Source of the DNA: Psychromonas sp. MME1
Lineage (GTDB): Bacteria; Pseudomonadota; Gammaproteobacteria; Enterobacterales; Psychromonadaceae
Length of the DNA stretch: 64,000 nt
Assembly (NCBI RefSeq): GCF_041080865.1
Contig: NZ_CP160906.1
Location: 1,240,001-1,304,000, forward strand
Reading direction: 5' to 3'
Shown here: positions 1 through 9,790 of the stretch, piece by piece
How positions within the stretch are numbered: position 1 is the first letter of the stretch
Layout: each line of letters starts with the position of its first letter
Position numbers and translations under genes: made by a program
The notes under the pieces: generated by a model
What the model was told of the DNA's origin: nothing
What the model saw: only the letters and a program-made list of their open reading frames with translations
Database searches by the model: none

Positions 1-63
1 GTTAATAGTTCACGAAAACATGCACAAAATACAACCTTATTAATCGATACGCTAACAAAGTAA
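1..63 (+). CDS. Possible C-terminal tail of an upstream gene (partial)
   Basis: Frame 1 is open from the first base to a TAA at 61-63, giving about 20 codons. The other two forward frames close within the first 45 bases. It could be the end of a gene that starts outside the window. Nothing in so short a stretch identifies a family, so this is only a possibility. Confidence 0.25.
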   Translation, partial: VNSSRKHAQNTTLLIDTLTK

Positions 64-196
64 ATAAACAGTTCTATGAGAGTGTTAAATAAGAGAAAAT
101 TATCTATAGTTGAACATACATCTATATCATTAACTTACTCTCTATCAATATCTTAATTCTATAATTTATATAAACCTTCACAAGGAAGGACAACAA

Positions 197-1228
197 ATGA
201 AACATTGCTTAGTCACTCTGCTAACACTATTTTTAGGCTTTCCTGTATTAGCACAAGAGATAAAAATTTACACGTGGGACGCTTTTTTATCTGAAAATGT
301 TGTTAATCAATTTACCAAAAAAACGGGGCATACCGTTACACAGTATTTTTTCGATAATGAGATTGAGCGGAATGCGATATTAATGAGTGGTCAGGGCGAT
401 AAGTTTGATCTTATATTAATGGATCATTTACGAGCACAAGAATACGGTAAATTAAATAAGCTCAGATCACTATCCAACTTAAATATTGCTAATCAACAAT
501 ACAACAGTATTCAGTCACGTAACTCCTGTGGTCAGTATGGTATCCCCTACGCACAGGGCGTAATGGGGATAGTCCATCGTAAGTCGGTCTCGCTTAAACA
601 AATTGACTCTTGGAATGATTTATTAAACCCAGCTCCCGAGCATGTTGGTGGTACAATCATGCATAAAGATGACATTGATACAACCGCCATAGCCCTCATT
701 GCATTAGGGTTAGATCCCTTTACCGAGGATAAAGCTGATTTAAAAAAAGCTTATGATTTACTAACTAAACAATCCGATAAAATCGAACAGTATGCCTACC
801 CCATTAGTTATCTAACTAATGCGACTTCTACAGCGAAGCTTTCTCTTTCATTTGCCTACTCTGGTGACCTTTTTAATATTAAAAAATTGAGTGGCTATGA
901 TGACTGGGAATTTGTCATTCCAAAAGAAGGAACAGTACTATTTGTCGACTGTTTTTCATTACCCAAGCTAATGGCAGTCAAAGATGCAACTTTGGCATTT
1001 ATCTCGTATATCAACAGCCCAGAAATCGCCGCAAAAAATGCCCAAGAAATGTGGTTTGCAACCACGAATGAAGGAGCCCTGCCACTGCTCAGTGATGAGT
1101 ATAAAAATGATAAAGAACTGATCCAAAATCCTAATCAAATGAGTAAAACATATCAATATAAATCAACATCTAACCCTGCATATATATTACGTAACAAAAT
1201 GATTTCGATGTTACATACCAAGGAGTAA
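197..1228 (+). CDS. nspS: PotD-like periplasmic polyamine sensor protein (NspS-like)
   Basis: Periplasmic solute-binding protein of the spermidine/putrescine (PotD/PotF) family, 343 aa. The first 19 residues form a signal peptide ending VLA-Q, followed by the family's opening EIKIYTWDAF. A strong AAGGAAGG Shine-Dalgarno sequence precedes the ATG at 197. No ABC permease or ATPase is nearby. Instead the next gene, 7 bases on, is a membrane GGDEF-EAL protein. That pairing and both lengths match Vibrio cholerae NspS-MbaA, in which NspS binds norspermidine or spermidine and controls the c-di-GMP enzyme rather than importing the ligand (known for Vibrio). The function here is inferred from family and context. 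The alternative is an orphan polyamine-binding protein. Confidence 0.8.
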   Translation: MKHCLVTLLTLFLGFPVLAQEIKIYTWDAFLSENVVNQFTKKTGHTVTQYFFDNEIERNAILMSGQGDKFDLILMDHLRAQEYGKLNKLRSLSNLNIANQQYNSIQSRNSCGQYGIPYAQGVMGIVHRKSVSLKQIDSWNDLLNPAPEHVGGTIMHKDDIDTTAIALIALGLDPFTEDKADLKKAYDLLTKQSDKIEQYAYPISYLTNATSTAKLSLSFAYSGDLFNIKKLSGYDDWEFVIPKEGTVLFVDCFSLPKLMAVKDATLAFISYINSPEIAAKNAQEMWFATTNEGALPLLSDEYKNDKELIQNPNQMSKTYQYKSTSNPAYILRNKMISMLHTKE

Positions 1229-1235
1229 GGTGCGC

Positions 1236-3620
1236 ATGAAATTAAATAAAAAAATTAAGTATATTATCTTACCAGTGCTAACCTTGCTTTCTATTTTTCT
1301 ATCGACAATATTTTATATCGCTAATAAACAGTATATTATCGATAATGAAATCGCTTCATTAAACGCACATATTGATCAGTTACTATTGCGTTCGGAATAC
1401 AAATTTAAATATACAAAGGATTACTTAAGACAAAAAATCGAAAGCAAAGAAGCAACACTTATTTTAAACAGCGTCGAAAACAAACAAGAAATACCGCATA
1501 CTTATATCGCACAATTTCTAGAACTGTTTCTCAATAACGACTTATCATCGACTCATAGCCTTAACATCATCAATGACTTTTCAATTTATAAAAAAAATAA
1601 TGAACTTGTTGTACACATCAATACTGAGGACCCGTTTGCTGAGCCCGTATTAAAAACACAGACAAAGCAAATTCTATATAGTGCGAGATCCGATAAGCAA
1701 CTTTCGCAATATTATTATTTTACTGAAATGTCTCATAATGACGCTGACATTAAATTTTATATGGTACAAATTTTCTCGCCCTATCAACTTATTAGCACCA
1801 CGCGCTATAATGTTGATGACTCTCTCTATCTGATGCAAACTGTACTCAATACTGATTATCTTACCGATGAACTTAATACAATTGAAAATGATTACCAAGG
1901 ATTTTTTAGCTATAAGCTAACAACTGAAAAAGCAATTATCGATACATTGTCATTTTCAACAAAAAACTTTACACAGCATAATAAAGGTTCATACCAAGGA
2001 TCATTCGCTACCCCCCTATTCAATTTCACCTTAACCTTAGATAAAAATTATTTTTCGCAAACGTTAAACGTACTCATATTAACCATCGTTATAGTCAATA
2101 TCTTCATTCTGATTATTATCTACCTGTTGTTAATGCTGCTTATCAATAAACAGATAATCAAACCAATTACTTCCCTAGCAGAGGCAATAAAAGGGATAGA
2201 GAACGTGCACGAGATAGATCTTAAGCCTCTGCACAGTAAGGATGAAGTTGCCGATCTTAATGCAAGTTACATATCGTTAATGCATAAAATTAATACCCTA
2301 GCGAACTATGATTCACTAACAGGCCTTCTAAATAGAAGCTCTTTTAACAAAGAGTTGAACACATTATTGGCCAATCAACCAAATCAAGACTGCCTTACTG
2401 CACTTTTTTATATCGACTTAGATAATTTTAAGTATGTAAATGATAATTTTGGCCATGAAGTCGGCGATAAATTACTCAATGTATTCAGTTTACGGTTATC
2501 GAAAACGCTCAGAATTGCCACTCGTGACCACAGCGTAAGTAAGACCATTATTGCACGATTCGGCGGGGATGAATTTGTTGTTGTGATAACAGAACTTCCC
2601 TCTATCGCTGTGATCAAATCAATAGGTAAACGTATTTGTGGTCTTTTTATCGATGGATTTACGATAGGTGAAGACAACTTTGATGTGCATGCGAGTATTG
2701 GTATTTCTTATAGCTCAACACATAATCAATCACCCAAAGTGCTTTTAAACCAAGCAGATGTAGCCATGTATATTGCGAAAAAGGAGGGTAAAAATAAATT
2801 CACACTGTATTCTCAAGCGATACAAGAGAGGATACAGTTTGAGAAAAACATTGAAGCCTCACTCGTTGAAAGTCTAATTGAAAAAAACTTTTTATTATTA
2901 TTTATGCCCGCATTTAGTACAGGTAGTTTAAAACTCGAAGGCTATGAGCTACTGATCCGTTGTCCCATGCTAGAAAAATTAAAAATAGGTCCGGATACCT
3001 TCATTACGATTGCGGAGAAATCGGATCTGATATTAAAAATTGATTTATGGGTGGTAGAACAAGCATTAAAAATGCTCAGTGAGATTATTCGCGATTATGC
3101 TTTTAAAGGCTTTTTTTCTATTAATGTTTCATCAAAATCATTGCGTGATGATTATTTTTATAATTACTTAAAAAAGTTGATTAAAACTTACGATGTGAAT
3201 GTAAAACAATTGGAAATAGAACTCACGGAAACGTGTCTATTACCCAATGACAAAAAGGCGATTGCAAGTTTAACACAGCTAAAATCGCTCGGTATACGCA
3301 TCGCATTGGATGATTTCGGTACAGGCTACACTTCATTTAGCCAGCTAGTAAATTACCCTCTAGATACTTTGAAAATAGACCGGTCATTTGTGCAAGCCTT
3401 AAATCATGATAATCGCGACGGTAAAAAACCGACTCTCAATATCATCTTTGAGCTTGCAAAGGCCTATGAATTAGATGTCATTGTTGAGGGTATTGAAACC
3501 GAAGCTGACTTTAATTACGTACAAAAATTAGGCTGTGATAGTGCGCAGGGGTACTATTTCACTAAACCGATGAGCTGGGATGCAATGCTTGCAAAGCACC
3601 ATAAATTACAAGATGTTTAA
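1236..3620 (+). CDS. mbaA: Membrane GGDEF-EAL c-di-GMP enzyme (MbaA-like)
   Basis: Bifunctional c-di-GMP synthase/phosphodiesterase of about 794 aa. It has an N-terminal membrane helix (about residues 5-27), a periplasmic domain of roughly 240 residues, a second helix (about 275-300), a HAMP-like linker, GGDEF (about 355-520) and EAL (about 535-785). The diguanylate cyclase motif GGDEF is intact near residue 442, but no RxxD inhibitory site precedes it. In the EAL domain the signature reads ELL rather than EAL; the other metal and catalytic motifs are present (NVSSKSL, ELTET, DDFGTGYTSF, LKIDRSF, EGIET). ATG 1236 is preferred over GTG 1230 because AGGAG at 1221-1225 is correctly spaced for it. 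In Vibrio, MbaA is a phosphodiesterase controlled by NspS; the same is inferred here. Confidence 0.85.
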   Translation: MKLNKKIKYIILPVLTLLSIFLSTIFYIANKQYIIDNEIASLNAHIDQLLLRSEYKFKYTKDYLRQKIESKEATLILNSVENKQEIPHTYIAQFLELFLNNDLSSTHSLNIINDFSIYKKNNELVVHINTEDPFAEPVLKTQTKQILYSARSDKQLSQYYYFTEMSHNDADIKFYMVQIFSPYQLISTTRYNVDDSLYLMQTVLNTDYLTDELNTIENDYQGFFSYKLTTEKAIIDTLSFSTKNFTQHNKGSYQGSFATPLFNFTLTLDKNYFSQTLNVLILTIVIVNIFILIIIYLLLMLLINKQIIKPITSLAEAIKGIENVHEIDLKPLHSKDEVADLNASYISLMHKINTLANYDSLTGLLNRSSFNKELNTLLANQPNQDCLTALFYIDLDNFKYVNDNFGHEVGDKLLNVFSLRLSKTLRIATRDHSVSKTIIARFGGDEFVVVITELPSIAVIKSIGKRICGLFIDGFTIGEDNFDVHASIGISYSSTHNQSPKVLLNQADVAMYIAKKEGKNKFTLYSQAIQERIQFEKNIEASLVESLIEKNFLLLFMPAFSTGSLKLEGYELLIRCPMLEKLKIGPDTFITIAEKSDLILKIDLWVVEQALKMLSEIIRDYAFKGFFSINVSSKSLRDDYFYNYLKKLIKTYDVNVKQLEIELTETCLLPNDKKAIASLTQLKSLGIRIALDDFGTGYTSFSQLVNYPLDTLKIDRSFVQALNHDNRDGKKPTLNIIFELAKAYELDVIVEGIETEADFNYVQKLGCDSAQGYYFTKPMSWDAMLAKHHKLQDV

Positions 3621-3625
3621 GGTGC

Positions 3626-6600
3626 CTAATCCCAATCAAATTCATAGTATGCATCGATTGCCTGATACAGCCCACTCGATGCCTCCACAAAAAAACGTTC
3701 AAACATTTCATAACGTAGGGCGACCACACTAAAGCTATCAAATACGCCAACACCATAACTGAGTTGAATGTCATCTGTGATATAGCCACTTACATCAACG
3801 GATTGTTCATCCCCAGTGCCGCTGCTGGAAAGCGCTAAATCTTGAATACCTAAGTTATTACCAAATCCAGAAAGAATCTCTGAGGAACTTCCTGTGCCAA
3901 GGTTTATCAACATGCTGGTCATCTGATTATCCCCAGAACTATCATTACTATTTTGTAAAGATTTACCTCGCGTGACATATGAAAGCGCATCTTGTTGCGA
4001 CATAACCGGGTCGGAAAAAACAACTAAATCAAAATCGCCGGGCGTACCTGTTACGCGCACCCCTGCCGTTATATTTTTCTGAATTCTATTAGGATCGCGA
4101 ATAGCTTCTATGGATATATAAGGTGTCTCTGGTGCTCCTTGGAAGGTCACAGTACTATTTTGCAAAACCAGTTGCTGTCCGAGTGAGCGGTAGCTTCCGT
4201 CCACCAAATTCAACACTCCATGCATGGTGACATTATTTTGTAATGCTTTGCGTATTAACAAATTACCGGTTACTTTAGTGTTTAAACCAAAGGCATCGAT
4301 AGTCAGTTTTTCACCGAGGGATAACCCCATGTCTATTTCTATAGGTAGTGATGCAGACTGCTTATCAACTTCCATATCGACAACAATAATATCTTTTGAG
4401 GGTGCGATTGCATCGTCTGCTAACTCTTCTATTTTTATACTGCCATGGTCAACATTGATTTGACCTGTTAACTTTAAATAATCAATATAGGAAAGCTTAA
4501 TATCGGGACTGACGACTAACGAAATATTATCAAAGTCTTCGATAGCCATTTGTTGTGCGTAAAGGTGAACATCACCGACAAGACTTTTTTCCCAATCGAG
4601 GTTCCCACTTATATTGACCTGGCCTAAAATCGGGCTATTTTCTTGCTTTTGTTTAAGCTGGTTTTTGGATAACTCACCGGAAAAAAACTCCCCTTGAATA
4701 GTGGCTTTCTTCTTATTTAGCTGTATATTACTATTAAATTGATGAATTCTAACGGGTATATCAACGCTGCTGATATCGACATTGCTGATCGTTATTTTAC
4801 CGTTACTATCTGGTGAATGGAGTGGCCCGGCCAGAGAGACATCCGCATCGATTTTTCCATTAAATTGATCCAAAGCAGGAATAATCGCAGCAAATGGGGC
4901 TAAATCAGGTAAAACCAATTTAATTTGTGCTGTAACTTCGGGTGATTTTTGATAGGGAAATAACTTCCCTTTTATTTGCGCATCAATCAGATTATTAGCG
5001 AAGATTGAGACATCAACATTACTTGCTTTTTTATCACTCAGTAACTTTATATCGAACTTTTCAACCTGATAGGTCACGGGTGGCTCAAATTCATTATCTA
5101 ATTTAACACTGACTTGCATATCATTAGATAAAAGATGAATTTCATATAATGGTTTTTTATTTTCAAACCATTTTATTTTAGCCGTTGCTGTAACTGCGCC
5201 TGCCATTTTAAAATCATTAGGTAAAAATGGTGCGATATTTTCTAATAAATAGGAGTCTAACTTAAACTCAGTTTCACCATTAGCCCCCACATTTAATTTT
5301 TTGAAGCATAGTTTTCCGCTATTATTTTGCAGATCACCGTCAACACTCCAACAGTGAGGGCTAAATATAGCGATATCTTCTTCGATAATAACATTGAGTG
5401 GATTGTCTAACCTTAGATTATGATCATAAGTAGTAATGTATGCACTATTTAACGAACTTAGCCATTCACTGTTATTTTGTATTACTGCTATTTGTAAATC
5501 GGTAGTGGCAATATCACTGTGCAAGGCGATATTAATCAAATGCTTTTCACTTGTTTTTTGACTCACCGTATTTTCAACGCTGATGGTAATGTTATCAATA
5601 TTCTCCCCTGCGCTACTCAGTCCACTGAGATTTAATGTCGCATTCATTTTAATCTTATCGGCTAAGGTTGATTTACCGGCCAAATTAAAATGTTTTAAAG
5701 CGGTATCTTGATATTTGACCTCATTGCCCTGTAATTTAGCGTCAATATGGAGCAATTGTTGTGAACCACTTAATGTCACACTCCCTTTCATATTGCCCGT
5801 ACTTTCTGCTAGTAGTTGGCTCAAATCAACAATATCAATATTAACCTGTAAATCACTTTGCTGAGCGTAACGTCCATGCATATTAAAACGGTTACTGCCA
5901 TTTTTAATCACGACATGTTCAAAAACGACCCCCTGTTTACTGTCACCATTAATAGCCCCCTGTATTGACAAGGGGCGCTCAAATAACTCACCCTTCACAT
6001 CTAAGGTGGGCATCGAAAATTGCCAGTCTTGACTATTTTCAGTTAATCCAACACGACCGGTTTGGCTTAATTTCCCAGATACAACGCCCTTATATTGGCT
6101 ATCTAATAGCGATAAATCTAATTTATCGACGCTGAGATCGGCAGCCCATTGCAACTCTTTTTGCCAATTTATATGGCCGTTTAGATCAAGCTCTCCATTT
6201 AATGTTTTAACAAGTAAACGGGATATTTGTAATTCGGTTAAATTTCCTGAGCTAGATAAATTAAGCACACCTTTTGGCACACTGTTGATTTCATAATCAC
6301 CCGTTATGTCTAGCTGATAATGACTAACGTCCCCGCTACTTTTTAGCGTTCCCTGTGTTGAAAGGTAGTCTGCTTTCCCGGTTAATGGCCATTGCAAATT
6401 GTGCCAATCCATAGCGAGGGTGTAGGGTAAATTTTCAGCTAATAAACTTGTTTGAGCATTAATATTTGCCCACATCTTGTCACGCAAAGTTAACTTGGCT
6501 GACAAATCGGCTAAATCACCATCTAATGCTAAAGTGAATTTTTGACCCGCTAGTAATTGTGTAGGTTGAAGTGATGTTATATTTTTTATGCTACCCGTTG

Positions 6601-7471
6601 TATGAATAGTAAGCGGATAATGGTCGTTAAAATCAATCTCTCCATTAAGCATTAGATCACTTTCAGGAATATCAAGTTGTAAAGTGGTAATTGATAATTT
6701 TGTATCAATAAAAGAGAGGTTGGTTTTCAGTGAATTAACTTTAAATAGCGTCTCGTTGTTTTGTCTAAGTGCAAAATCATCTACCTGTAGTGATGTTACA
6801 TTCAACGCGATAGGCATGTTGATTTGAATTAAATCACTTTCTGCTAGAAGCGCTGGTAAGGTTGCAGCCTGTGCAACAGGTTCATTGGCACCGGGCTCTG
6901 TTGTGCTCATCGGTAAGGTAACGGTTATTCCGTCTAAAACTGCACTTAACGTTAACACATTTTTCTGTGCAGCCGCTTGTAAACTTAAACTATTTAGTTG
7001 TATAGATTGGTCATCTATTAACAGATTAATATTCTTTAAATTGACGGCATCAACAATAATATCAAGTGGAAATTGGAATGGGCTGTCAGGCTCAGGAACT
7101 TCTTTAGCATCAAGTTCAGAAGGGGGTGATTGCTGAATAATAATTTTTGCATCACTAACCGTTAGCGCTTCGATACAAAGCTTTTTAATTAAGCATGGCC
7201 AGCCTAAGCGATAGCTTAAGTTATCAATTTGTATCTGATTTAATGGATCTTCCCAGCGGATATCTGCAAATTTAGGTGCGTTTAAAATACTCCCCTCAAG
7301 CAATTGCAGAGAAAGTCTCGGTTCAAATCTTTCGACACCATTAAGCAGTAACACATTGCCGCGATGTGTTAACAGTAACAACATTACCGTGACGAAAAGT
7401 ACCATGATAAATGCAACGACTAAGCGTAATAAAACTCTACATGAATGATATAAATAAGAGAGTAAACTCAT
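3626..7471 (-). CDS. tamB: Translocation and assembly module protein TamB
   Basis: Large inner-membrane-anchored periplasmic protein, 1281 aa, close to the family's usual 1250-1300. An N-terminal helix (about residues 12-35) is followed by a long beta-rich AsmA/DUF490-type repeat region that forms a lipid-transport groove. The conserved DUF490 domain fills the last 350 or so residues, ending in the family's aromatic-rich C-terminus. TamB with TamA aids assembly of outer-membrane proteins and anterograde phospholipid transport (known family role). Its ATG overlaps the tamA stop by 4 bases, so the pair is translationally coupled. It is convergent with mbaA with only 5 bases between the stops, and I see no terminator there. 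Confidence 0.93.
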   Translation of the reverse strand: MSLLSYLYHSCRVLLRLVVAFIMVLFVTVMLLLLTHRGNVLLLNGVERFEPRLSLQLLEGSILNAPKFADIRWEDPLNQIQIDNLSYRLGWPCLIKKLCIEALTVSDAKIIIQQSPPSELDAKEVPEPDSPFQFPLDIIVDAVNLKNINLLIDDQSIQLNSLSLQAAAQKNVLTLSAVLDGITVTLPMSTTEPGANEPVAQAATLPALLAESDLIQINMPIALNVTSLQVDDFALRQNNETLFKVNSLKTNLSFIDTKLSITTLQLDIPESDLMLNGEIDFNDHYPLTIHTTGSIKNITSLQPTQLLAGQKFTLALDGDLADLSAKLTLRDKMWANINAQTSLLAENLPYTLAMDWHNLQWPLTGKADYLSTQGTLKSSGDVSHYQLDITGDYEINSVPKGVLNLSSSGNLTELQISRLLVKTLNGELDLNGHINWQKELQWAADLSVDKLDLSLLDSQYKGVVSGKLSQTGRVGLTENSQDWQFSMPTLDVKGELFERPLSIQGAINGDSKQGVVFEHVVIKNGSNRFNMHGRYAQQSDLQVNIDIVDLSQLLAESTGNMKGSVTLSGSQQLLHIDAKLQGNEVKYQDTALKHFNLAGKSTLADKIKMNATLNLSGLSSAGENIDNITISVENTVSQKTSEKHLINIALHSDIATTDLQIAVIQNNSEWLSSLNSAYITTYDHNLRLDNPLNVIIEEDIAIFSPHCWSVDGDLQNNSGKLCFKKLNVGANGETEFKLDSYLLENIAPFLPNDFKMAGAVTATAKIKWFENKKPLYEIHLLSNDMQVSVKLDNEFEPPVTYQVEKFDIKLLSDKKASNVDVSIFANNLIDAQIKGKLFPYQKSPEVTAQIKLVLPDLAPFAAIIPALDQFNGKIDADVSLAGPLHSPDSNGKITISNVDISSVDIPVRIHQFNSNIQLNKKKATIQGEFFSGELSKNQLKQKQENSPILGQVNISGNLDWEKSLVGDVHLYAQQMAIEDFDNISLVVSPDIKLSYIDYLKLTGQINVDHGSIKIEELADDAIAPSKDIIVVDMEVDKQSASLPIEIDMGLSLGEKLTIDAFGLNTKVTGNLLIRKALQNNVTMHGVLNLVDGSYRSLGQQLVLQNSTVTFQGAPETPYISIEAIRDPNRIQKNITAGVRVTGTPGDFDLVVFSDPVMSQQDALSYVTRGKSLQNSNDSSGDNQMTSMLINLGTGSSSEILSGFGNNLGIQDLALSSSGTGDEQSVDVSGYITDDIQLSYGVGVFDSFSVVALRYEMFERFFVEASSGLYQAIDAYYEFDWD

Positions 7472-9177
7472 AGCTCAGGCCCAATCATAATGTGCAATGT
7501 TATTTTATTTTTTTCTGTATCAAAGGGTTTAGCGAGATAGAGGCGAATGGGACCCACTGGCGAAGCCCATACCACACCAACACCCGCGCTGGTTAATAAA
7601 TCGGCGGAGAGATCATCCGTTGCATTACCAGCATCACCAAAAAGTGCCGCTTTCCAATTTTCCACAATCGGATAGCGATACTCCAAGCTGCCAACAATTA
7701 AGTATTTCCCTCCAACTAAGTAGCCATCGCTATCTTTAGGGGCAATACTTTCGTAATCATAACCACGAATAGTTTGATCCCCCCCTGTAAAGAAACGCAT
7801 AGAAGAAGGAACATCTTCAATGGACTGTGTATAAATAGCACCAAACTCCGTATTAATAAAAAACTCATGTGTACGGTTTATGCTACGTAATAATTTATAT
7901 TGCCCATAAACTTTAATTAAATCTTCATCCGATAACCACCATTGATTAGAAAACTCAATAGAGACTAATTTTTTATCCCCCCAATATGGATTCATGCCCC
8001 CTCGTTGACGACTTCTACTAAATGTCACCCCCGGTATAATAGAGCGTTTTGAGTATTCTTGCTGCCCTTGCCTACCATATTCATGGTCATATTTAATGAA
8101 AGTAGTGAGTTGCCATTGGTTTTGTAATAGCGAATTACGATTAAGACCAAGAAGATATTGCTGAGTATCGGTATCGTTTTGATTTAATTTTTTGTAACCT
8201 GCCTGCACGGTATCATAGTTATAAATAGCATCTATCTCAGGAATTTTATAAGTAAAGTTAATTTCTTGCTGTTCTGCAGAAACAATTAAATTACCTTCAA
8301 TAGAGTGCCCGTAGTCGTTAACCCAAGGTCTGTTCCAACGTAATTTACTACGTATTTCTTGGTCTGTACTGTAACCAAGGCCGACATTAAAGGAGTCCTC
8401 TGGTCGCATGGTTGCCTCGACAGTTAACGGAATCAACAACCCTTGCTTGTTTTTTATTTCAGGTACGATAGTTATATTTTTGAAATAACCTGTTTTACTG
8501 AGATCTGCATTATATTTACGCAGCTTTTGGTATTCAAATGGCTGACCAACTTTAAATTTTCTTAACGCAATAACTTGCTGTTCAGCAGGTAGAATGGCGC
8601 TAAATTTCAACTCACCAAATTGATATCGAGGCCCAGTATTAAACCAAAAATAGACAATAGCACTATTTGTTTTAGCGCTAACTTCAACTGAGGATTTTTC
8701 ATATTTTGCATCAAAGTAACCTCGTTGACGGGATAAATTGAGTAAACTGCTTTTCGCTGACTCATATTTACCATGATTCAAAAAAGCATTTTCTTTTACA
8801 TCAAATTCTGTGAGTAACTTTTGAAATGCCTGATCATTTACACCTTCCCCAGTTAATTTCAGGTCGAGTTTTGTAATGCGAGTGCGCTCCCCGGGAATAA
8901 TGGTGACTTTTACTAGCTGTGATTGTTGTTCTGTTTCAATCTGTATACTGGCATTGTAATAGCCTAATGCGACTAACGCTTCAGTAGTTGATTCTTTCAC
9001 TTGCTTTATAAAACTAAAATGCTGCAAATTATCAGGTTCATTTAACCCTTTTAAGAAAATTAATACATTTTCAGTTGCATTTTTATTTACGCCATTAATC
9101 TCAAAGGAGACTTTGGCAACGGCTATAATATGAAATAACGCAAGGGAAAATAAAATGAGTAATTTTAAAGCTCTCAT
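7468..9177 (-). CDS. tamA: Outer-membrane translocation and assembly protein TamA
   Basis: Omp85-family outer-membrane protein, 569 aa, typical for TamA. A signal peptide of about 21 residues is followed by three POTRA domains (to about residue 260) and a 16-strand barrel. The barrel carries the family's G-G-x-x-x-I-R-G-Y signature (FFTGGDQTIRGYDYE, near residue 455) and ends with a C-terminal beta-signal region. It pairs with TamB, whose start overlaps its stop. TamAB span the envelope and help insert some outer-membrane proteins. The upstream 265 bases hold a perfect inverted repeat at 9212-9268, and the divergent ppiC gene starts at 9443. Confidence 0.94.
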   Translation of the reverse strand: MRALKLLILFSLALFHIIAVAKVSFEINGVNKNATENVLIFLKGLNEPDNLQHFSFIKQVKESTTEALVALGYYNASIQIETEQQSQLVKVTIIPGERTRITKLDLKLTGEGVNDQAFQKLLTEFDVKENAFLNHGKYESAKSSLLNLSRQRGYFDAKYEKSSVEVSAKTNSAIVYFWFNTGPRYQFGELKFSAILPAEQQVIALRKFKVGQPFEYQKLRKYNADLSKTGYFKNITIVPEIKNKQGLLIPLTVEATMRPEDSFNVGLGYSTDQEIRSKLRWNRPWVNDYGHSIEGNLIVSAEQQEINFTYKIPEIDAIYNYDTVQAGYKKLNQNDTDTQQYLLGLNRNSLLQNQWQLTTFIKYDHEYGRQGQQEYSKRSIIPGVTFSRSRQRGGMNPYWGDKKLVSIEFSNQWWLSDEDLIKVYGQYKLLRSINRTHEFFINTEFGAIYTQSIEDVPSSMRFFTGGDQTIRGYDYESIAPKDSDGYLVGGKYLIVGSLEYRYPIVENWKAALFGDAGNATDDLSADLLTSAGVGVVWASPVGPIRLYLAKPFDTEKNKITLHIMIGPEL

Positions 9178-9211
9178 TAATGTCGAAGACTCTCATTTTT
9201 GAAAATGTATC

Positions 9212-9268
9212 GCCATGATACTTGAAGATGAAAAGTCAGCAAGAAATCGCATCTTCAAGTATCATGGC
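9212..9268. repeat. Perfect 19-bp inverted repeat with 19-bp loop
   Basis: GCCATGATACTTGAAGATG at 9212-9230 is the exact reverse complement of 9250-9268. It lies between the divergent tamA and ppiC genes, so it is not a terminator for either. It could be a small mobile repeat (MITE/REP-like) or a regulatory hairpin. Shorter CTTCAAGATG or CCTCAAGATG strings recur in the gaps near 15034 and 50277, which hints at a dispersed repeat family. Confidence 0.6.
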
Positions 9269-9442
9269 TATATAACTATTAGAATGGGATATTGTTACCT
9301 AAAAATAAACATTTAGCTATCACAACAACGTAATTATCATCCAAGCTAACGGTAAATTAGATTTGCTACACGACCATTTTTAATTTATCGTCTTAATAAT
9401 CACATATACATTTTTAAAAAACAGTAAATAAAAGGAAATATC

Positions 9443-9724
9443 ATGGCATTAGCAAGCGCAAGACACATACTGGTAAAATCTGAAGAAGATTGTCTTGAAT
9501 TAAAAAAAGAGATTGAAGCTGGCGCTGATTTCGCAGAACTCGCTAAAAAACATTCCTCTTGCCCTTCTGGCGCACAAGGCGGTGAACTTGGTGAGTTTGG
9601 CCCGGGAATGATGGTGCCTGCGTTTGATAAAGTGGTATTTAGTGCACCTGTTGGCGTTGTTCAAGGTCCAGTAAAAACGCAATTTGGCTTTCATCTATTA
9701 GAAGTAACAAGCCGAAACGATTAA
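9443..9724 (+). CDS. ppiC: Peptidyl-prolyl cis-trans isomerase C (parvulin)
   Basis: Single-domain cytoplasmic parvulin of 93 aa, matching E. coli PpiC in length. It catalyses cis-trans isomerisation of peptide-prolyl bonds. The parvulin pattern is complete: [12 protein letters not shown] near the start, the [20 protein letters not shown] loop, and [18 protein letters not shown] at the end. No signal peptide is present. AAAGGAAAT precedes the ATG. A strong hairpin terminator follows at 9744-9780. Confidence 0.95.
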   Translation: MALASARHILVKSEEDCLELKKEIEAGADFAELAKKHSSCPSGAQGGELGEFGPGMMVPAFDKVVFSAPVGVVQGPVKTQFGFHLLEVTSRND

Positions 9725-9743
9725 TCATTAGTAATGATCAGCG

Positions 9744-9780
9744 AGTTGTGATTCATCGCGATGAATCACAACTTTTTATT
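9744..9780 (+). terminator. Rho-independent terminator after ppiC
   Basis: Bases 9744-9773 form a self-complementary 30-base hairpin (14-15 bp stem with almost no loop). It is followed by TTTTATT on the + strand. It lies 20 bases after the ppiC stop and before the convergent ABC ATPase gene. Confidence 0.85.
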
Positions 9781-9790
9781 CACTACGCGC

